DNA of 64,000 bases from Natronosalvus vescus. GTDB lineage: Archaea > Halobacteriota > Halobacteria > Halobacteriales > Natrialbaceae. The position numbers and the translations under genes are program-made. The stretch is taken from the NCBI RefSeq assembly GCF_023973145.1, contig NZ_CP099546.1:1612001-1676000 (forward strand), in the 5' to 3' direction. The notes under the pieces were generated by a model, which saw only the letters and a list, made by a program, of their open reading frames with translations, was not told the origin of the DNA and searched no databases. Below are positions 33,484 through 42,256 of the stretch, one piece after another; positions within the stretch are counted from its first letter, which is position 1; each line of letters starts with the position of its first letter.

Positions 33484-34455
33484 ATGTCATCGAACCCACG
33501 ACCCGACCTCGCACCGGATCCCTCGCTTTCGCGAGCCGAGATGGAAGCCCTGCAATCCGTAATCGCTGAGGCGGCGATCTTCGAGGACGATTTCGCGTTC
33601 GATCCGGCAGCCGTGACGGCTTCGCTCGAGCATCCGACGTCGAAATCGGTCGGCGGGCAGACCACGTTGACCCAGGACGGCGACCGCGACCAGGAGCAAG
33701 ATCACGACAACGAGCACGGCCACGATCACGAGCAAGACCGTGAGCAAGAGCACGACCACGACCTCGACGACCCGCCGCTCGTCGCCGGCGTCGATCAATC
33801 GTTCCTCCTCGAACGTGAGCCGGAACAGGCACTCAGCGCCATCGTCGTCGTACAGGCGGGCGAGGTAGTCGAACGAACTGCCGCCGTGACACCCCTCGAG
33901 ATCCCCTACATCCCGGGACTGCTGGCCTTCCGGGAAGGCGGGCCGATCCTCGAGGCCGTCGAGACCCTCTCCTGTGATCCCGACCTGTTTCTCTTCGACG
34001 GCAGCGGCCGTATTCACTTCAGACAGGCGGGGATTGCGACCCACATGGGCGTCGTCGTCGACGTCCCCAGCATCGGCGTCGCAAAGAGCCTCCTCTGTGG
34101 GAATCCAGTGGACGACCTCGAGGGGCTCGAGACCGGGTCGCGTGTCGCCATCGAGGCCGGTTCGGGGTCGCGGGTAGACGCACCGGCAGGAACCCTGCTC
34201 GGCTACGCCGTCCAGACCAGGCAGTACGAGTCGCCGAATCGCCACATCAATCCGCTGTACGTCAGTCCCGGCCACCGTATTGGCCCGGAGACGGCCGCCG
34301 ATATCGTCTGCGGACTCACGGCAGGGTACAAACTCCCGGAGCCGGTTCGGCTGGCCGATCAGTATGCCGATGAGGCGAAGCGCGAACACTGCCTCGACAG
34401 CGATCACGACCACGACCACGGCCACGATCGGGATCACGACCACGACCTCGAGTAA
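33484..34455 (+). CDS. nfi: Endonuclease V with His/Asp-rich insertions
   Basis: This 323-aa enzyme nicks DNA next to deaminated adenine (hypoxanthine). Motifs are AGVDQSFL with the first Asp (D104), the EIPYIPGLLAFREGGP loop with catalytic Glu (E139), LFLFDGSGRIHFRQAGIATH with the second Asp, and VDVPSIGVAKSLLCG. Two abnormal segments exist: about residues 66-96, rich in Asp/His/Glu/Gln, and the C-terminus 309-323, a run of His-Asp pairs. Typical EndoV is about 225-260 residues, so these account for the extra length. Both are encoded by GAC-CAC-type DNA repeats. Confidence 0.92.
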   Translation: MSSNPRPDLAPDPSLSRAEMEALQSVIAEAAIFEDDFAFDPAAVTASLEHPTSKSVGGQTTLTQDGDRDQEQDHDNEHGHDHEQDREQEHDHDLDDPPLVAGVDQSFLLEREPEQALSAIVVVQAGEVVERTAAVTPLEIPYIPGLLAFREGGPILEAVETLSCDPDLFLFDGSGRIHFRQAGIATHMGVVVDVPSIGVAKSLLCGNPVDDLEGLETGSRVAIEAGSGSRVDAPAGTLLGYAVQTRQYESPNRHINPLYVSPGHRIGPETAADIVCGLTAGYKLPEPVRLADQYADEAKREHCLDSDHDHDHGHDRDHDHDLE

Positions 34456-34505
34456 GCTGATCCTATGCCACAGAACGTATGTGGCCAGTCGGTGTAATAC
34501 GGCCG

Positions 34506-35030
34506 ATGACGATCGACGACGATCTGAGCGCCGGGATCAACGTCACGCTCCACTTCGTCTTTCTCGGGATGCTGGCCTGGGTATCCGGCCAACCGCTGCT
34601 CTTCCCGAGTCTGGGCCCGTCGGCGTACCTCATGGCCACGGGCGAACAGCCGCGCGCCCAGGGAGCCTATCACATCATCGGTGGGCACACGATCGCGATG
34701 GTCTGTGGGCTCCTCGCGTACCTGCTGGTCGGGGACGGTCTGGTCGTCACGGACGTGTTCGACGGGGCGGTTCCGCTCTCGAGCGAGGTCGGCAGGCTCG
34801 CTATCAGTGCACTCCTCGCCATGGTCTTGACGACCGTCGCAATGCTCAAATCGGGAACGAATCACGCCGCCGCGTGTGCGACGACACTCATCGTCGGCCT
34901 CGGCCTCATGTCGACGGTACTCGACGGACTGATCATCGTCGTCAGCGTTGCCCTGTTGGTCGGTTTTCACGACCTCGCCGTCGAACGCGTGCAGGATCGC
35001 TACGGCGTCGAACCCGAGGACGCACGGTAA
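34506..35030 (+). CDS. HPP-family membrane protein
   Basis: This 174-aa polytopic protein of the HPP family has about four to five hydrophobic segments and the conserved loop PLLFPSLGPSAYLMATGEQP, which contains the family-typical GPSA sequence. The region PSLGPSAYL, then HIIGGHTIAMVCGLLAYLL and TNHAAACATTLIVGLG matches the HPP architecture. In cyanobacteria and plants HPP proteins transport nitrite into plastids; in archaea the substrate is unknown. The ATG at 34506 was chosen over an upstream in-frame one at 34479. It follows nfi by 50 bases. Confidence 0.85.
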   Translation: MTIDDDLSAGINVTLHFVFLGMLAWVSGQPLLFPSLGPSAYLMATGEQPRAQGAYHIIGGHTIAMVCGLLAYLLVGDGLVVTDVFDGAVPLSSEVGRLAISALLAMVLTTVAMLKSGTNHAAACATTLIVGLGLMSTVLDGLIIVVSVALLVGFHDLAVERVQDRYGVEPEDAR

Positions 35031-35057
35031 TTACCGCGCGAATAACCGGCGCGTGGA

Positions 35058-35609
35058 TCACTCGACAGAGTGGGGGGTATCATCGTCCGACGCCGAACTC
35101 GAGTCGCCCATCTGGGTGGCTGGAACGCCAGCAACCGTCTCTCCCGGTGGGACGTCCCTCGTCACGAGCGAGTTCGCCGCAACGCTCGCGCCAGCGCCGA
35201 TTTCGACGCCGGGCAGGATGATCGCCCCGGCGCCGATCATCGCTCGTTCGCCGACGACGACCTCGCCGGTGCGGTACTCGTCCTGGAGAAACTCGTGGCA
35301 GAGAATCGTGGCGTCGTAGCCGACGATGGCGTGATCTTCGACCGTGATCAGCTCCGGCCAGAACACGTCGGGCGTCGCCTCGAGTCCCCACGACACACCG
35401 TTGCCGACGGTCACTCCCAGTCGGCGCATGAGCCACCGTTTGAGTCTCAGGCTCGGGGAGATGCGGATGAGCCAGACGACGACGTAGTTGATCGCGACTC
35501 GTAGCGGGTGGCGAGCGCTCGTCCAGTGGCCGAGCGAGTTCGCTGTCCCGGGCGTCGGATGGCGCTGTACGCGGTCGTGTCTCGAAGGGTCGCCGTCGGT
35601 CACTGCCAC
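35058..35609 (-). CDS. Left-handed beta-helix acyltransferase (hexapeptide family)
   Basis: No ATG is near the 5' end. A GTG at 35609 is the likely start, with an upstream TTG at 35639 as alternative, giving about 183 aa. The N-terminal amphipathic helix (RVAINYVVVWLIRISPSLRL) precedes hexapeptide repeats (TVEDHAIVGYDATIL, VVVGERAMIGAGAIILPGVE, IGAGASVAANSLVTRDVPPG) and the terminal VAGVPATQMG. This is the NodL/LacA/maltose O-acetyltransferase type. It may act on sugars in surface glycans or lipids. It is transcribed after the 79-aa PRC-barrel gene, about 57 bases away. Confidence 0.8.
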   Translation of the reverse strand: MAVTDGDPSRHDRVQRHPTPGTANSLGHWTSARHPLRVAINYVVVWLIRISPSLRLKRWLMRRLGVTVGNGVSWGLEATPDVFWPELITVEDHAIVGYDATILCHEFLQDEYRTGEVVVGERAMIGAGAIILPGVEIGAGASVAANSLVTRDVPPGETVAGVPATQMGDSSSASDDDTPHSVE

Positions 35610-35666
35610 GGCGTTGGTCGTAATCCTACAAGAAACCAACTGCTCGCCTGGATGAGGGCGACCAGT

Positions 35667-35906
35667 TCACATCCGTTCGAGTCGAATTTCGTCGTCGGTG
35701 ATCCGCTCGACGTTGGTGTCGTCGAGTTCGTAATTCTCCCCGGAGACGTCACCCCAGCCGAGTTTGGATTTGATCGTATCGGCCATACCCGGATCCGGGT
35801 TGACGTAGGCGGTTCCGTCGCGAACGTCCTCGACGATACCGATTCGGTCGCCGTTTGCGTTCACGACTGTTTTTCCTTGGTCGTCGCCGCTGAATCGTGC
35901 GGACAT
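35667..35906 (-). CDS. 79-aa stand-alone PRC-barrel protein
   Basis: The ATG at 35906 opens a single PRC-barrel domain: FSGDDQGKTVVNANGDRIGI at the start, YVNPDPGMADTIKSKLGWGD in the middle, and VERITDDEIRLERM at the end. It aligns over its full length with the last ~75 residues of the 447-aa protein at 25316-26659, including the conserved DPG/HPG and the KxxLxWGD motifs. Single PRC-barrel proteins in haloarchaea include division-linked CdpB paralogues. Whether this one has that role is not shown here. Confidence 0.8.
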   Translation of the reverse strand: MSARFSGDDQGKTVVNANGDRIGIVEDVRDGTAYVNPDPGMADTIKSKLGWGDVSGENYELDDTNVERITDDEIRLERM

Positions 35907-35979
35907 ACAGACTACCGTCACCGAACGACCGAATATAAGCCGACCTTGAAATTGCGCGTCGAGTCCTGAATCCGGAACG

Positions 35980-37272
35980 TTACTGCCCGTGCAGTTCGTC
36001 CATGTGGTCGATCCGTCGCTGCACCAGATCCGCTTTTCCGATGTCGTGGCGCATGTGCAGCCCCTCGTCGCCGGCGACGCCGAGTGCGTCCTCCGCGATC
36101 TCTTCTGCCGCGGCAATCGTGTCGGCGAGGCCGACGACCGCGAACGATCGCGAGGTGGTCGTGTAGATGCCGTCCGCTCGCTCGTCGACGCTGGCGTAGT
36201 ACAGCAGCGCATCACCTGCGCTCTCTTCGTCCACCCGTACCTTCGCGCCCGCTTCGGGGTCGGTGGGGTAGCCCTCGGGAACGGCGTACTTACAGACGGT
36301 CGCCTGGTTCGTGAACGCGAGTTCCGGAAGCGGGTCGCGATCCCGGGCGGCCGTCAGCACCTCGAGGAACGGCGTCTCGAGCACGGGCAGGGTGTTCATC
36401 GCCTCGGGGTCGCCGAATCGGGCGTTGAACTCGATCACTTTCGGCCCGTCTGCGGTGAGCATGAACTGGCCGTAGAGGATTCCCTTGTAGCCCTCGAGTG
36501 CCTCGACGGTTTCCTCGATGATGTCGACGGCGGCCTCGTACTCGGCCGCGGTCATGAACGGGAGTTCCCGCGAAGCATCGGAGTAACTGCCCATGCCGCC
36601 GGTGTTCGGCCCCTCGTCGCCTTCGTAGGCGCGTTTGTGATCCTGCACGGCGGGGGCGGTGCGGACGTCGCCGTTGGCGACGAACGCCTGGACGGTGAAC
36701 TCCTCGCCGATCAGGCGCTCCTCGAGGACGAGGCGGTCGTAGTCCGAGTCGCGGATGTAGGCCTTGCCTTCCTCGGGCGTGACCTGGTCGCCGATGACCT
36801 TGACGCCCTTGCCGCCGGTGAGGCCGGCCGGCTTGATCACGAGGTCACCGTCGTACTCGTCGATGTAGTCGCAGGCGGCCTCACCGTCCTCGAACGTCTC
36901 GAAGTCGGGACAGCCCGTGATGTCGTTCTCGCGCATGAACCGCCGCTGAAACGCCTTGTCCGTCTCGATCCGGGCTTCGTCCTGGTTCGGGCCGAAGGCG
37001 TAGACGCCGGCGTTCTCGAGTGCGTCCGCAACGCCTGCCTCGAGTGGCGCTTCAGGGCCGACGACGGCGATGGTCGCCTCGACCGACTCGGCGTACTCAA
37101 GGACGGCCTCGGGGTCGGTCGTCTCGAGGGTCTCGAACGCGCTCGCGAGTCGAGCGATACCCGGGTTTTTGTTCCCTGCACAGGCGTACAGTTCCGCCTC
37201 GCTGTCGGCCAGCGACCGGGCGATGGCGTGCTCGCGGCCGCCGCCGCCGATCAGCAGTACGTGTTCGCGCAT
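35980..37272 (-). CDS. purD: Phosphoribosylamine-glycine ligase
   Basis: This 430-aa ATP-grasp enzyme makes glycinamide ribonucleotide, the second step of de novo purine synthesis. Its N-terminal domain begins LLIGGGGREHAIARSLADSE. Substrate and ATP-grasp blocks include AVVGPEAPLEAGVADALENA, VIKPAGLTGGKGVKVIGDQV, NTGGMGSYSDASRELPFM, and VIEFNARFGDPEAMNTLPVL. Length and domain order are normal. The start is the ATG at 37272. No other pur genes are nearby. Confidence 0.96.
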   Translation of the reverse strand: MREHVLLIGGGGREHAIARSLADSEAELYACAGNKNPGIARLASAFETLETTDPEAVLEYAESVEATIAVVGPEAPLEAGVADALENAGVYAFGPNQDEARIETDKAFQRRFMRENDITGCPDFETFEDGEAACDYIDEYDGDLVIKPAGLTGGKGVKVIGDQVTPEEGKAYIRDSDYDRLVLEERLIGEEFTVQAFVANGDVRTAPAVQDHKRAYEGDEGPNTGGMGSYSDASRELPFMTAAEYEAAVDIIEETVEALEGYKGILYGQFMLTADGPKVIEFNARFGDPEAMNTLPVLETPFLEVLTAARDRDPLPELAFTNQATVCKYAVPEGYPTDPEAGAKVRVDEESAGDALLYYASVDERADGIYTTTSRSFAVVGLADTIAAAEEIAEDALGVAGDEGLHMRHDIGKADLVQRRIDHMDELHGQ

Positions 37273-37439
37273 GGTCGAATCCGGTACGCAGGAACCTGTA
37301 AAGGTTGCCCTTTCTCGAGGAAGAGGTATGCACGGTCGTGGTGTTTCTGTGGATTCGAGGCGGAGCGAGGCGGTAGATGTGGCGGCAACGACGTGCCATA
37401 CACGGAACTATTTTCGTTCGGCGTTCAAACCACCCGACG

Positions 37440-39548
37440 ATGAACCCGCCCCCGACCAGACGCGAGAACGCGAGCTACGAACGTCACGGCACCGTCGTCG
37501 AGGATCCCTACCGCTGGCTCGAGAACGGCGAGGACGAGCGTGAGGCTATCGACGAGTGGGTCGACGCGCAGAACGATCACGCCGACGCCTCCCTCGAGTC
37601 CGCGGCAGTCCGCGACGCGCTCCAGCCGGAGTTCGAATCGGTCGCCAGGGTCACCGACTACGGCTCGATCGCGGCCCGACCGTCCGGGTACTTCCAGGAA
37701 ATCGAACGTGAGGACGACGATCAGGCCGTCCTCACCTACCGGGAGTCGCTCGAGGACGATCGCGAGGTGCTTCTCGATCCGAACGAATGGAGCGAGGACG
37801 GCACCGTGGCGATGGGGTGGTGGTCGCTCTCGCCCGACGGCGACCGCCTCGCCTACGGCGTCGACGAGGGCGGGAACGAACAGTACGACGTGACCGTCAT
37901 CGAGGTCGCCTCCGGCGACGTGATCGACGAATTACCCGACCTCGGGCGGTGCCACAGCGTCGGCTGGGCGTCCGACGGCCTCTACTACTACCGGACGGGC
38001 GGTGCCGACGACGGCGGCCAACTCGAGAAGTCGATCCACTACCACGCCTTCGGCACCGATCTCGCGGACGACGCCCTTCTCTACGAGATCGACGACCCCT
38101 CGACCTGGCCGCAGTTGCAGACCGACCGCGACGGCGAACACCTGCTCGTCACCCTCGTCAGTGCCTGGGAGCGTAGCGAGATCCTGTACGCGCCCGTCGG
38201 CGAGACCGAGTTGACGCCCGTCTTCGAGGGCACCGACCACCTCTACGTGCCGCTGGTCGACGGCGACACGGCCTATCTGCGGACGAACCTCGAGGCCCCC
38301 ACCTACCGGCTGGTCGAACTCGACCTCTCGAGCGTCGACGGCCCGGTCGATCCGCATGAACTGCCCGAGGTGATCTCGGCTCGAGATGGGATTCTCAAGA
38401 CCGTCACGCTCGCCGACGATCGGCTGATCTGTCGGTACGAGCACGCGGCGGTGTCGGAACTCGAGGTGTTCGACCCGGAGGGGACGTCACTCCACACTGT
38501 CGACCTCCCGGGACTCGGTACCGTCACTGGGCTGTCGGGCAACCGCGACGAGCCGGAACTGTTCTTCGGCTACGAATCGTTCGACCATCCGCCTGCGGTG
38601 TTTCGATACGACCTTGCTGCTGAAACCGACGGCGATGGGAACGGAGACGGAAACGGAAACGCCGACGGAAACGAGAATGAGATCGGAAACGGAGGCGACG
38701 CCCTCGAGGAACTCGACCGTCCCGATCTCGAGTCCGACGTCGACCTCGTCGTCGAACAGGTCTGGTACGAGTCGACCGACGATGTCGAAGTGCCGATGTT
38801 CGTGATCCACCGCGAGGGGCTCGAACGCGATGGACACAATCCGACGCTGCTGTACGGCTACGGCGGCTTCGAGATCAGCGTGACGCCGTCGTACTCCCGA
38901 TTCGGACAGGCCTTCCTGCGCTCGGGCGGCGTCTACGCCGTCGGCAACTTCCGGGGCGGCGGCGAGTTCGGCAAGGACTGGCACCGGGCGGCCCGCCACG
39001 AGCGCAAACAGCACACCTTCGACGACATGATCGCCGCCGCGGAGTACCTGATCGAGCAGGGCTACACCTCGAGCGACCGGCTCGCGATCCAGGGCGGCTC
39101 CAACGGCGGCCTGACGGTCGGTGCGGTGATGACGCAGCGACCCGACCTGATGCGGGCCGTGCTCTGTCACGTTCCGCTGCTCGACATGCTGCAGTTCCAC
39201 ACGTTCCTGCTCGGTGAGTCCTGGACGACCGAGTACGGCTCGCCGGACGATCCCGACGCCTTCGAGTGGATCTACGAATACTCGCCGTACCACAACCTCG
39301 AGGAGCGCGACTACCCCGCCGTGTTTTTCAAAACGGCCGAGAGCGACACCCGCGTTCATCCGGTACACGCCTGGAAGATGGCTGCCCGAATGCAGGAACT
39401 CGACACGGGCGAGCACCCGATCCTCTGTAAGACCGATCGCGACACGGGTCACGGGACTGGCAAGCCGACCTGGATGATCGTCGAGGAGGCGCTCGACACC
39501 TGGTCGTTCGTGTTCGAGGAACTGGGGCTCGAGTACGTCGCGCCGTAA
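37440..39548 (+). CDS. Prolyl oligopeptidase (S9A family)
   Basis: This 702-aa enzyme has the family's seven-bladed beta-propeller (residues about 75-400) followed by an alpha/beta-hydrolase domain. The catalytic triad is Ser554 (QGGSNGGLTVG), Asp636 (SDTRVHPVHAWKM) and His671 (DTGHGTGKPTWM). It should cleave after proline in short peptides in the cytoplasm, since no signal peptide is present. Residues about 397-421 are a Gly/Asp/Asn insertion (GDGNGDGNGNADGNENEIGN) from a DNA hexamer-like repeat, located where the propeller returns to the hydrolase domain. The ATG at 37440 gives normal family length. Confidence 0.93.
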   Translation: MNPPPTRRENASYERHGTVVEDPYRWLENGEDEREAIDEWVDAQNDHADASLESAAVRDALQPEFESVARVTDYGSIAARPSGYFQEIEREDDDQAVLTYRESLEDDREVLLDPNEWSEDGTVAMGWWSLSPDGDRLAYGVDEGGNEQYDVTVIEVASGDVIDELPDLGRCHSVGWASDGLYYYRTGGADDGGQLEKSIHYHAFGTDLADDALLYEIDDPSTWPQLQTDRDGEHLLVTLVSAWERSEILYAPVGETELTPVFEGTDHLYVPLVDGDTAYLRTNLEAPTYRLVELDLSSVDGPVDPHELPEVISARDGILKTVTLADDRLICRYEHAAVSELEVFDPEGTSLHTVDLPGLGTVTGLSGNRDEPELFFGYESFDHPPAVFRYDLAAETDGDGNGDGNGNADGNENEIGNGGDALEELDRPDLESDVDLVVEQVWYESTDDVEVPMFVIHREGLERDGHNPTLLYGYGGFEISVTPSYSRFGQAFLRSGGVYAVGNFRGGGEFGKDWHRAARHERKQHTFDDMIAAAEYLIEQGYTSSDRLAIQGGSNGGLTVGAVMTQRPDLMRAVLCHVPLLDMLQFHTFLLGESWTTEYGSPDDPDAFEWIYEYSPYHNLEERDYPAVFFKTAESDTRVHPVHAWKMAARMQELDTGEHPILCKTDRDTGHGTGKPTWMIVEEALDTWSFVFEELGLEYVAP
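38621..38697 (+). repeat. GGAAACG/GACGG low-complexity repeat inside the peptidase gene
   Basis: In-frame degenerate repeat of GGAAACG and GGCGATG-like hexamers that encodes the Gly/Asp/Asn-rich linker in the prolyl oligopeptidase. Confidence 0.7.
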
Positions 39549-39611
39549 ACCGCTCCGCTCGTCTCGCCTAATGTTCTAATGTTATGTAGCTCCAACCGCA
39601 ACGGAGCCACA

Positions 39612-40661
39612 ATGCGACAGTACCTCGACCTCGTCGATTCGGTGCTCTCTTCGGGTTCGTACAAACCCAACCGAACCGGCGTCGACACCATCTCCTCGTT
39701 CAGCCAGCACTACGAGATCGACCTCGAGCGAGGCTACCCGCTCCTGACGACCAAGAAGATGGACGGCTACCGCTGGAACTCGATGATCCACGAGATGTGC
39801 TGGTACCTCTCGGGCGACGAGCACATCCGCGACCTGCGCGAGGAAACCAAGATCTGGAACGCCTGGGCCGACGAAGACGGTAGGCTCGACACCGCCTACG
39901 GCCGTTTTTGGCGACGGTATCCAATTCCCGACGACGAGAGTAAACTCGAGGGCGAGTCCTGGGCCGGCATCGACGCCGGCGAGGCCTCGAGCGGATCGGT
40001 TCCCGGGAGCCAGTGGGTCAACGAGGAAGCCGATGGCCGGCAGACGTTCGACCAGCTCGGATACGTGCTCGACCAGCTCTCCGACAATCCGAACTCCCGC
40101 CGACTCGTCGTCAACGCCTGGCACCCCGCGAACGCGGCGGTCTCGACGCTGCCGCCGTGTCACTACACGTTCGTGTTCAACGTACAGGGCGACCAGCTCA
40201 ACTGTCACCTCACCCAGCGATCCGGCGACGTCGCCCTCGGCGTTCCCTTCAACATCGCTGCGTACTCGCTGCTGACGAAACTCGTCGCCCAGCAGACGGG
40301 GCTCGAGGCAGGCACCTTCGGCCACACCATCGTCGACGCACACGTCTACTGCGGCACCGGTGAGCGCGGGTCGTGGTACGAAGACAATCTCGAGGCGCTG
40401 CAGGCTCGTCTCGACGACGTCGACAGCCCCGACGGGTACGCCGACGTCCGCGAGTGGCTCCTCGAGGAAGCTCCGGCCGAGGCCGAGGGCGAGGAACGAT
40501 TCGATCACGTCCCGAACCTGCTCCGGCAGTGTACGCGCGACCCACTCGAGCGACCGACGCTCGAGATCGCCGACGTGACGATCGACGACCTCTCCCACGA
40601 CGACGTCGAACTGATCGGGTACGAGTCCCACGATGGACTTCGGTTTTCGGTCGCCGAATGA
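39612..40661 (+). CDS. thyA: Thymidylate synthase (ThyA type)
   Basis: This 349-aa folate-dependent enzyme methylates dUMP to dTMP and produces dihydrofolate. Catalytic Cys183 lies in LPPCHYTFVFNV. Other blocks are DSNPNSRRLVVNAWHP-like NSRRLVVNAWHPANA, QRSGDVALGVPFNIAAYSLL, and GTFGHTIVDAHVYCG. It contains a haloarchaeal insertion (GESWAGIDAGEASSGSVPGS) and an acidic C-terminal region that make it longer than the ~264-aa E. coli enzyme. Its stop overlaps the next ATG (ATGA), coupling it to dihydrofolate reductase, which recycles its product. Confidence 0.96.
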   Translation: MRQYLDLVDSVLSSGSYKPNRTGVDTISSFSQHYEIDLERGYPLLTTKKMDGYRWNSMIHEMCWYLSGDEHIRDLREETKIWNAWADEDGRLDTAYGRFWRRYPIPDDESKLEGESWAGIDAGEASSGSVPGSQWVNEEADGRQTFDQLGYVLDQLSDNPNSRRLVVNAWHPANAAVSTLPPCHYTFVFNVQGDQLNCHLTQRSGDVALGVPFNIAAYSLLTKLVAQQTGLEAGTFGHTIVDAHVYCGTGERGSWYEDNLEALQARLDDVDSPDGYADVREWLLEEAPAEAEGEERFDHVPNLLRQCTRDPLERPTLEIADVTIDDLSHDDVELIGYESHDGLRFSVAE

Positions 40662-41206
40662 CGACGGAACGAGCCCCCTCGAGCGCCGATCTCGAGACCG
40701 ATCTCGAACTCGTCGGCATCGTCGCCGTCGCCGAGAACGGAATCATCGGCCGCGACGGGGAGATGCCCTGGCACGTCCCCGAGGATCTCGCTCACTTCAA
40801 ACGCCAGACCACGGGCCACCCGGTCATCATGGGCCGAATCACCTACGAGGGCATCCTCGAGGCACTCGGCGAGCCTCTTCCGAACCGAACCTCGATCGTT
40901 CTCACGAGTCGCGACCTCGAGACGCCCGAAAACGCCGTCGTTGCGTCGAGTCTCGAGGGGGCGCTCGAGGCTGCCGAGCAAGCGGCTGCCGAACGCCACG
41001 GCGGCACTGACCGCGCGTTCGTCGCCGGTGGCGCGACGGTCTACGAACAGTTGCTGCCCGCCCTCGATCGGCTCGTCGTGACCGAGATTCACGACCGGCC
41101 GGAGGGAGACACGTCGTTCCCGGCGTGGGATCGCTCGGACTGGGACGAAGTCGACCGCGAGGAACACGACGGATTTGCCTTCCTCGAGTACGTGCGGCGG
41201 GAGTGA
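40658..41206 (+). CDS. folA: Dihydrofolate reductase
   Basis: This 182-aa enzyme regenerates tetrahydrofolate from the dihydrofolate made by ThyA. Motifs are VGIVAVAENGIIGRDGEMPW (N-terminal strand and Met20-like loop), the catalytic acid region WHVPEDLAHFKRQT, GHPVIMGRITYEGI, and AFVAGGATVYEQLLP, the NADPH-binding glycines. The ATG overlaps the thyA stop (ATGA). The same hts-hdr gene arrangement is known from Haloferax, where the reductase confers trimethoprim resistance. Confidence 0.95.
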   Translation: MTTERAPSSADLETDLELVGIVAVAENGIIGRDGEMPWHVPEDLAHFKRQTTGHPVIMGRITYEGILEALGEPLPNRTSIVLTSRDLETPENAVVASSLEGALEAAEQAAAERHGGTDRAFVAGGATVYEQLLPALDRLVVTEIHDRPEGDTSFPAWDRSDWDEVDREEHDGFAFLEYVRRE

Positions 41207-41235
41207 CTTGTGGCCGACGTAAACCGGTTCAAACC

Positions 41236-42099
41236 GTGAAGGGAGAACTCGAGGCGGCGCTGTCCGCTGCGCTCGACTCGACCCCCGAGCGCGTTACCGA
41301 ACTCGAGGGCGGGATGATCGGCTCCGTTTTCAGGGTCGCGCTCGAGGACGGCCGAACGGTCGTCGCCAAAACTGGCGAGACGCCCCTCGAGACCGAGGCG
41401 TTCATGCTTCGCTACCTCGCCGACGAGGGCGACCTTCACGTCCCCGACGTGTACCACGCGAGCGACGACCTGCTCGTGCTCGAGCACGTCGCGGGAGCGA
41501 CAGCTCACGACGACCGAGTGGCCCGGGACGCTGCGATCCACCTCGCGTCGCTCCACGAAATCAGCGAGGACGGCTTCGGCTTTCCGCGGGACACCCTCAC
41601 CGGGCCGGTTCGCCAGCCCAACCAGTGGACGGACTCGTGGCTCGAGTTCTATCGTGACCAACGGCTTCGACACGTCGCGTCACTCGCGGCTGATCCGCGA
41701 CGGGGGTCGGGGATTCTACCGTCGGACACACGGAGCCGGGTCGAGGCCGTCGCCGACGATCTCGAGGCACTGCTCGAGGGTCATGCGACGGAACCTTCGT
41801 TGATCCACGGCGACGTCTGGCGAACGAACATCCTCTCTCGAGGCGGATGGGTGACGGCATTTCTCGATCCCGCAACGTACTACGCCGATCCGGAGATCGA
41901 ACTGGCGTACGTCGACTGGACGGACACCTTCGGCTCGGCTTTCTTCGACGCGTACGAGCGGCGGCGCGGTATTCGCGACGGGTTCTGGAACCGGCGTCGG
42001 TTCGTTTATCGCCTCTATCCGCTGCTCGTCCACGTCCACCTCTTCGGTGGGGCATACCTGGACGAACTCGAGGGGACGTTGACGGGGCTCGGGTACTAG
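41236..42099 (+). CDS. Fructosamine kinase-family protein
   Basis: This 287-aa protein starts at a GTG at 41236. It has the FN3K layout: a Gly-rich loop GGMIGSVFRVAL, the ATP-anchoring Lys in VVAKTGETP, a catalytic loop LIHGDVWRTNILSR, and AFLDPATYYADPEIELAYV. Members phosphorylate glycated lysines (ketosamines) on proteins, which then decompose, so they repair sugar damage. It closely follows folA (about 30 bases), so it may be read on the same transcript. Length is typical of bacterial and archaeal FN3K-like proteins (about 288 aa). Confidence 0.86.
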   Translation: MKGELEAALSAALDSTPERVTELEGGMIGSVFRVALEDGRTVVAKTGETPLETEAFMLRYLADEGDLHVPDVYHASDDLLVLEHVAGATAHDDRVARDAAIHLASLHEISEDGFGFPRDTLTGPVRQPNQWTDSWLEFYRDQRLRHVASLAADPRRGSGILPSDTRSRVEAVADDLEALLEGHATEPSLIHGDVWRTNILSRGGWVTAFLDPATYYADPEIELAYVDWTDTFGSAFFDAYERRRGIRDGFWNRRRFVYRLYPLLVHVHLFGGAYLDELEGTLTGLGY

Positions 42100-42256
42100 C
42101 TGCTCTATGAGGTGTGAGCTTGTATTTGAGGTGAGGTTCGAGAGATAGTAGGACGGGCCGCTGTATGCTATGGCGGCTGTTTATCAGCCACTGAACTACC
42201 GACCCCATTGGTGGTTTCAGTTATACTTTTGACACTCGGTGTCGAACCGTCCGCGT

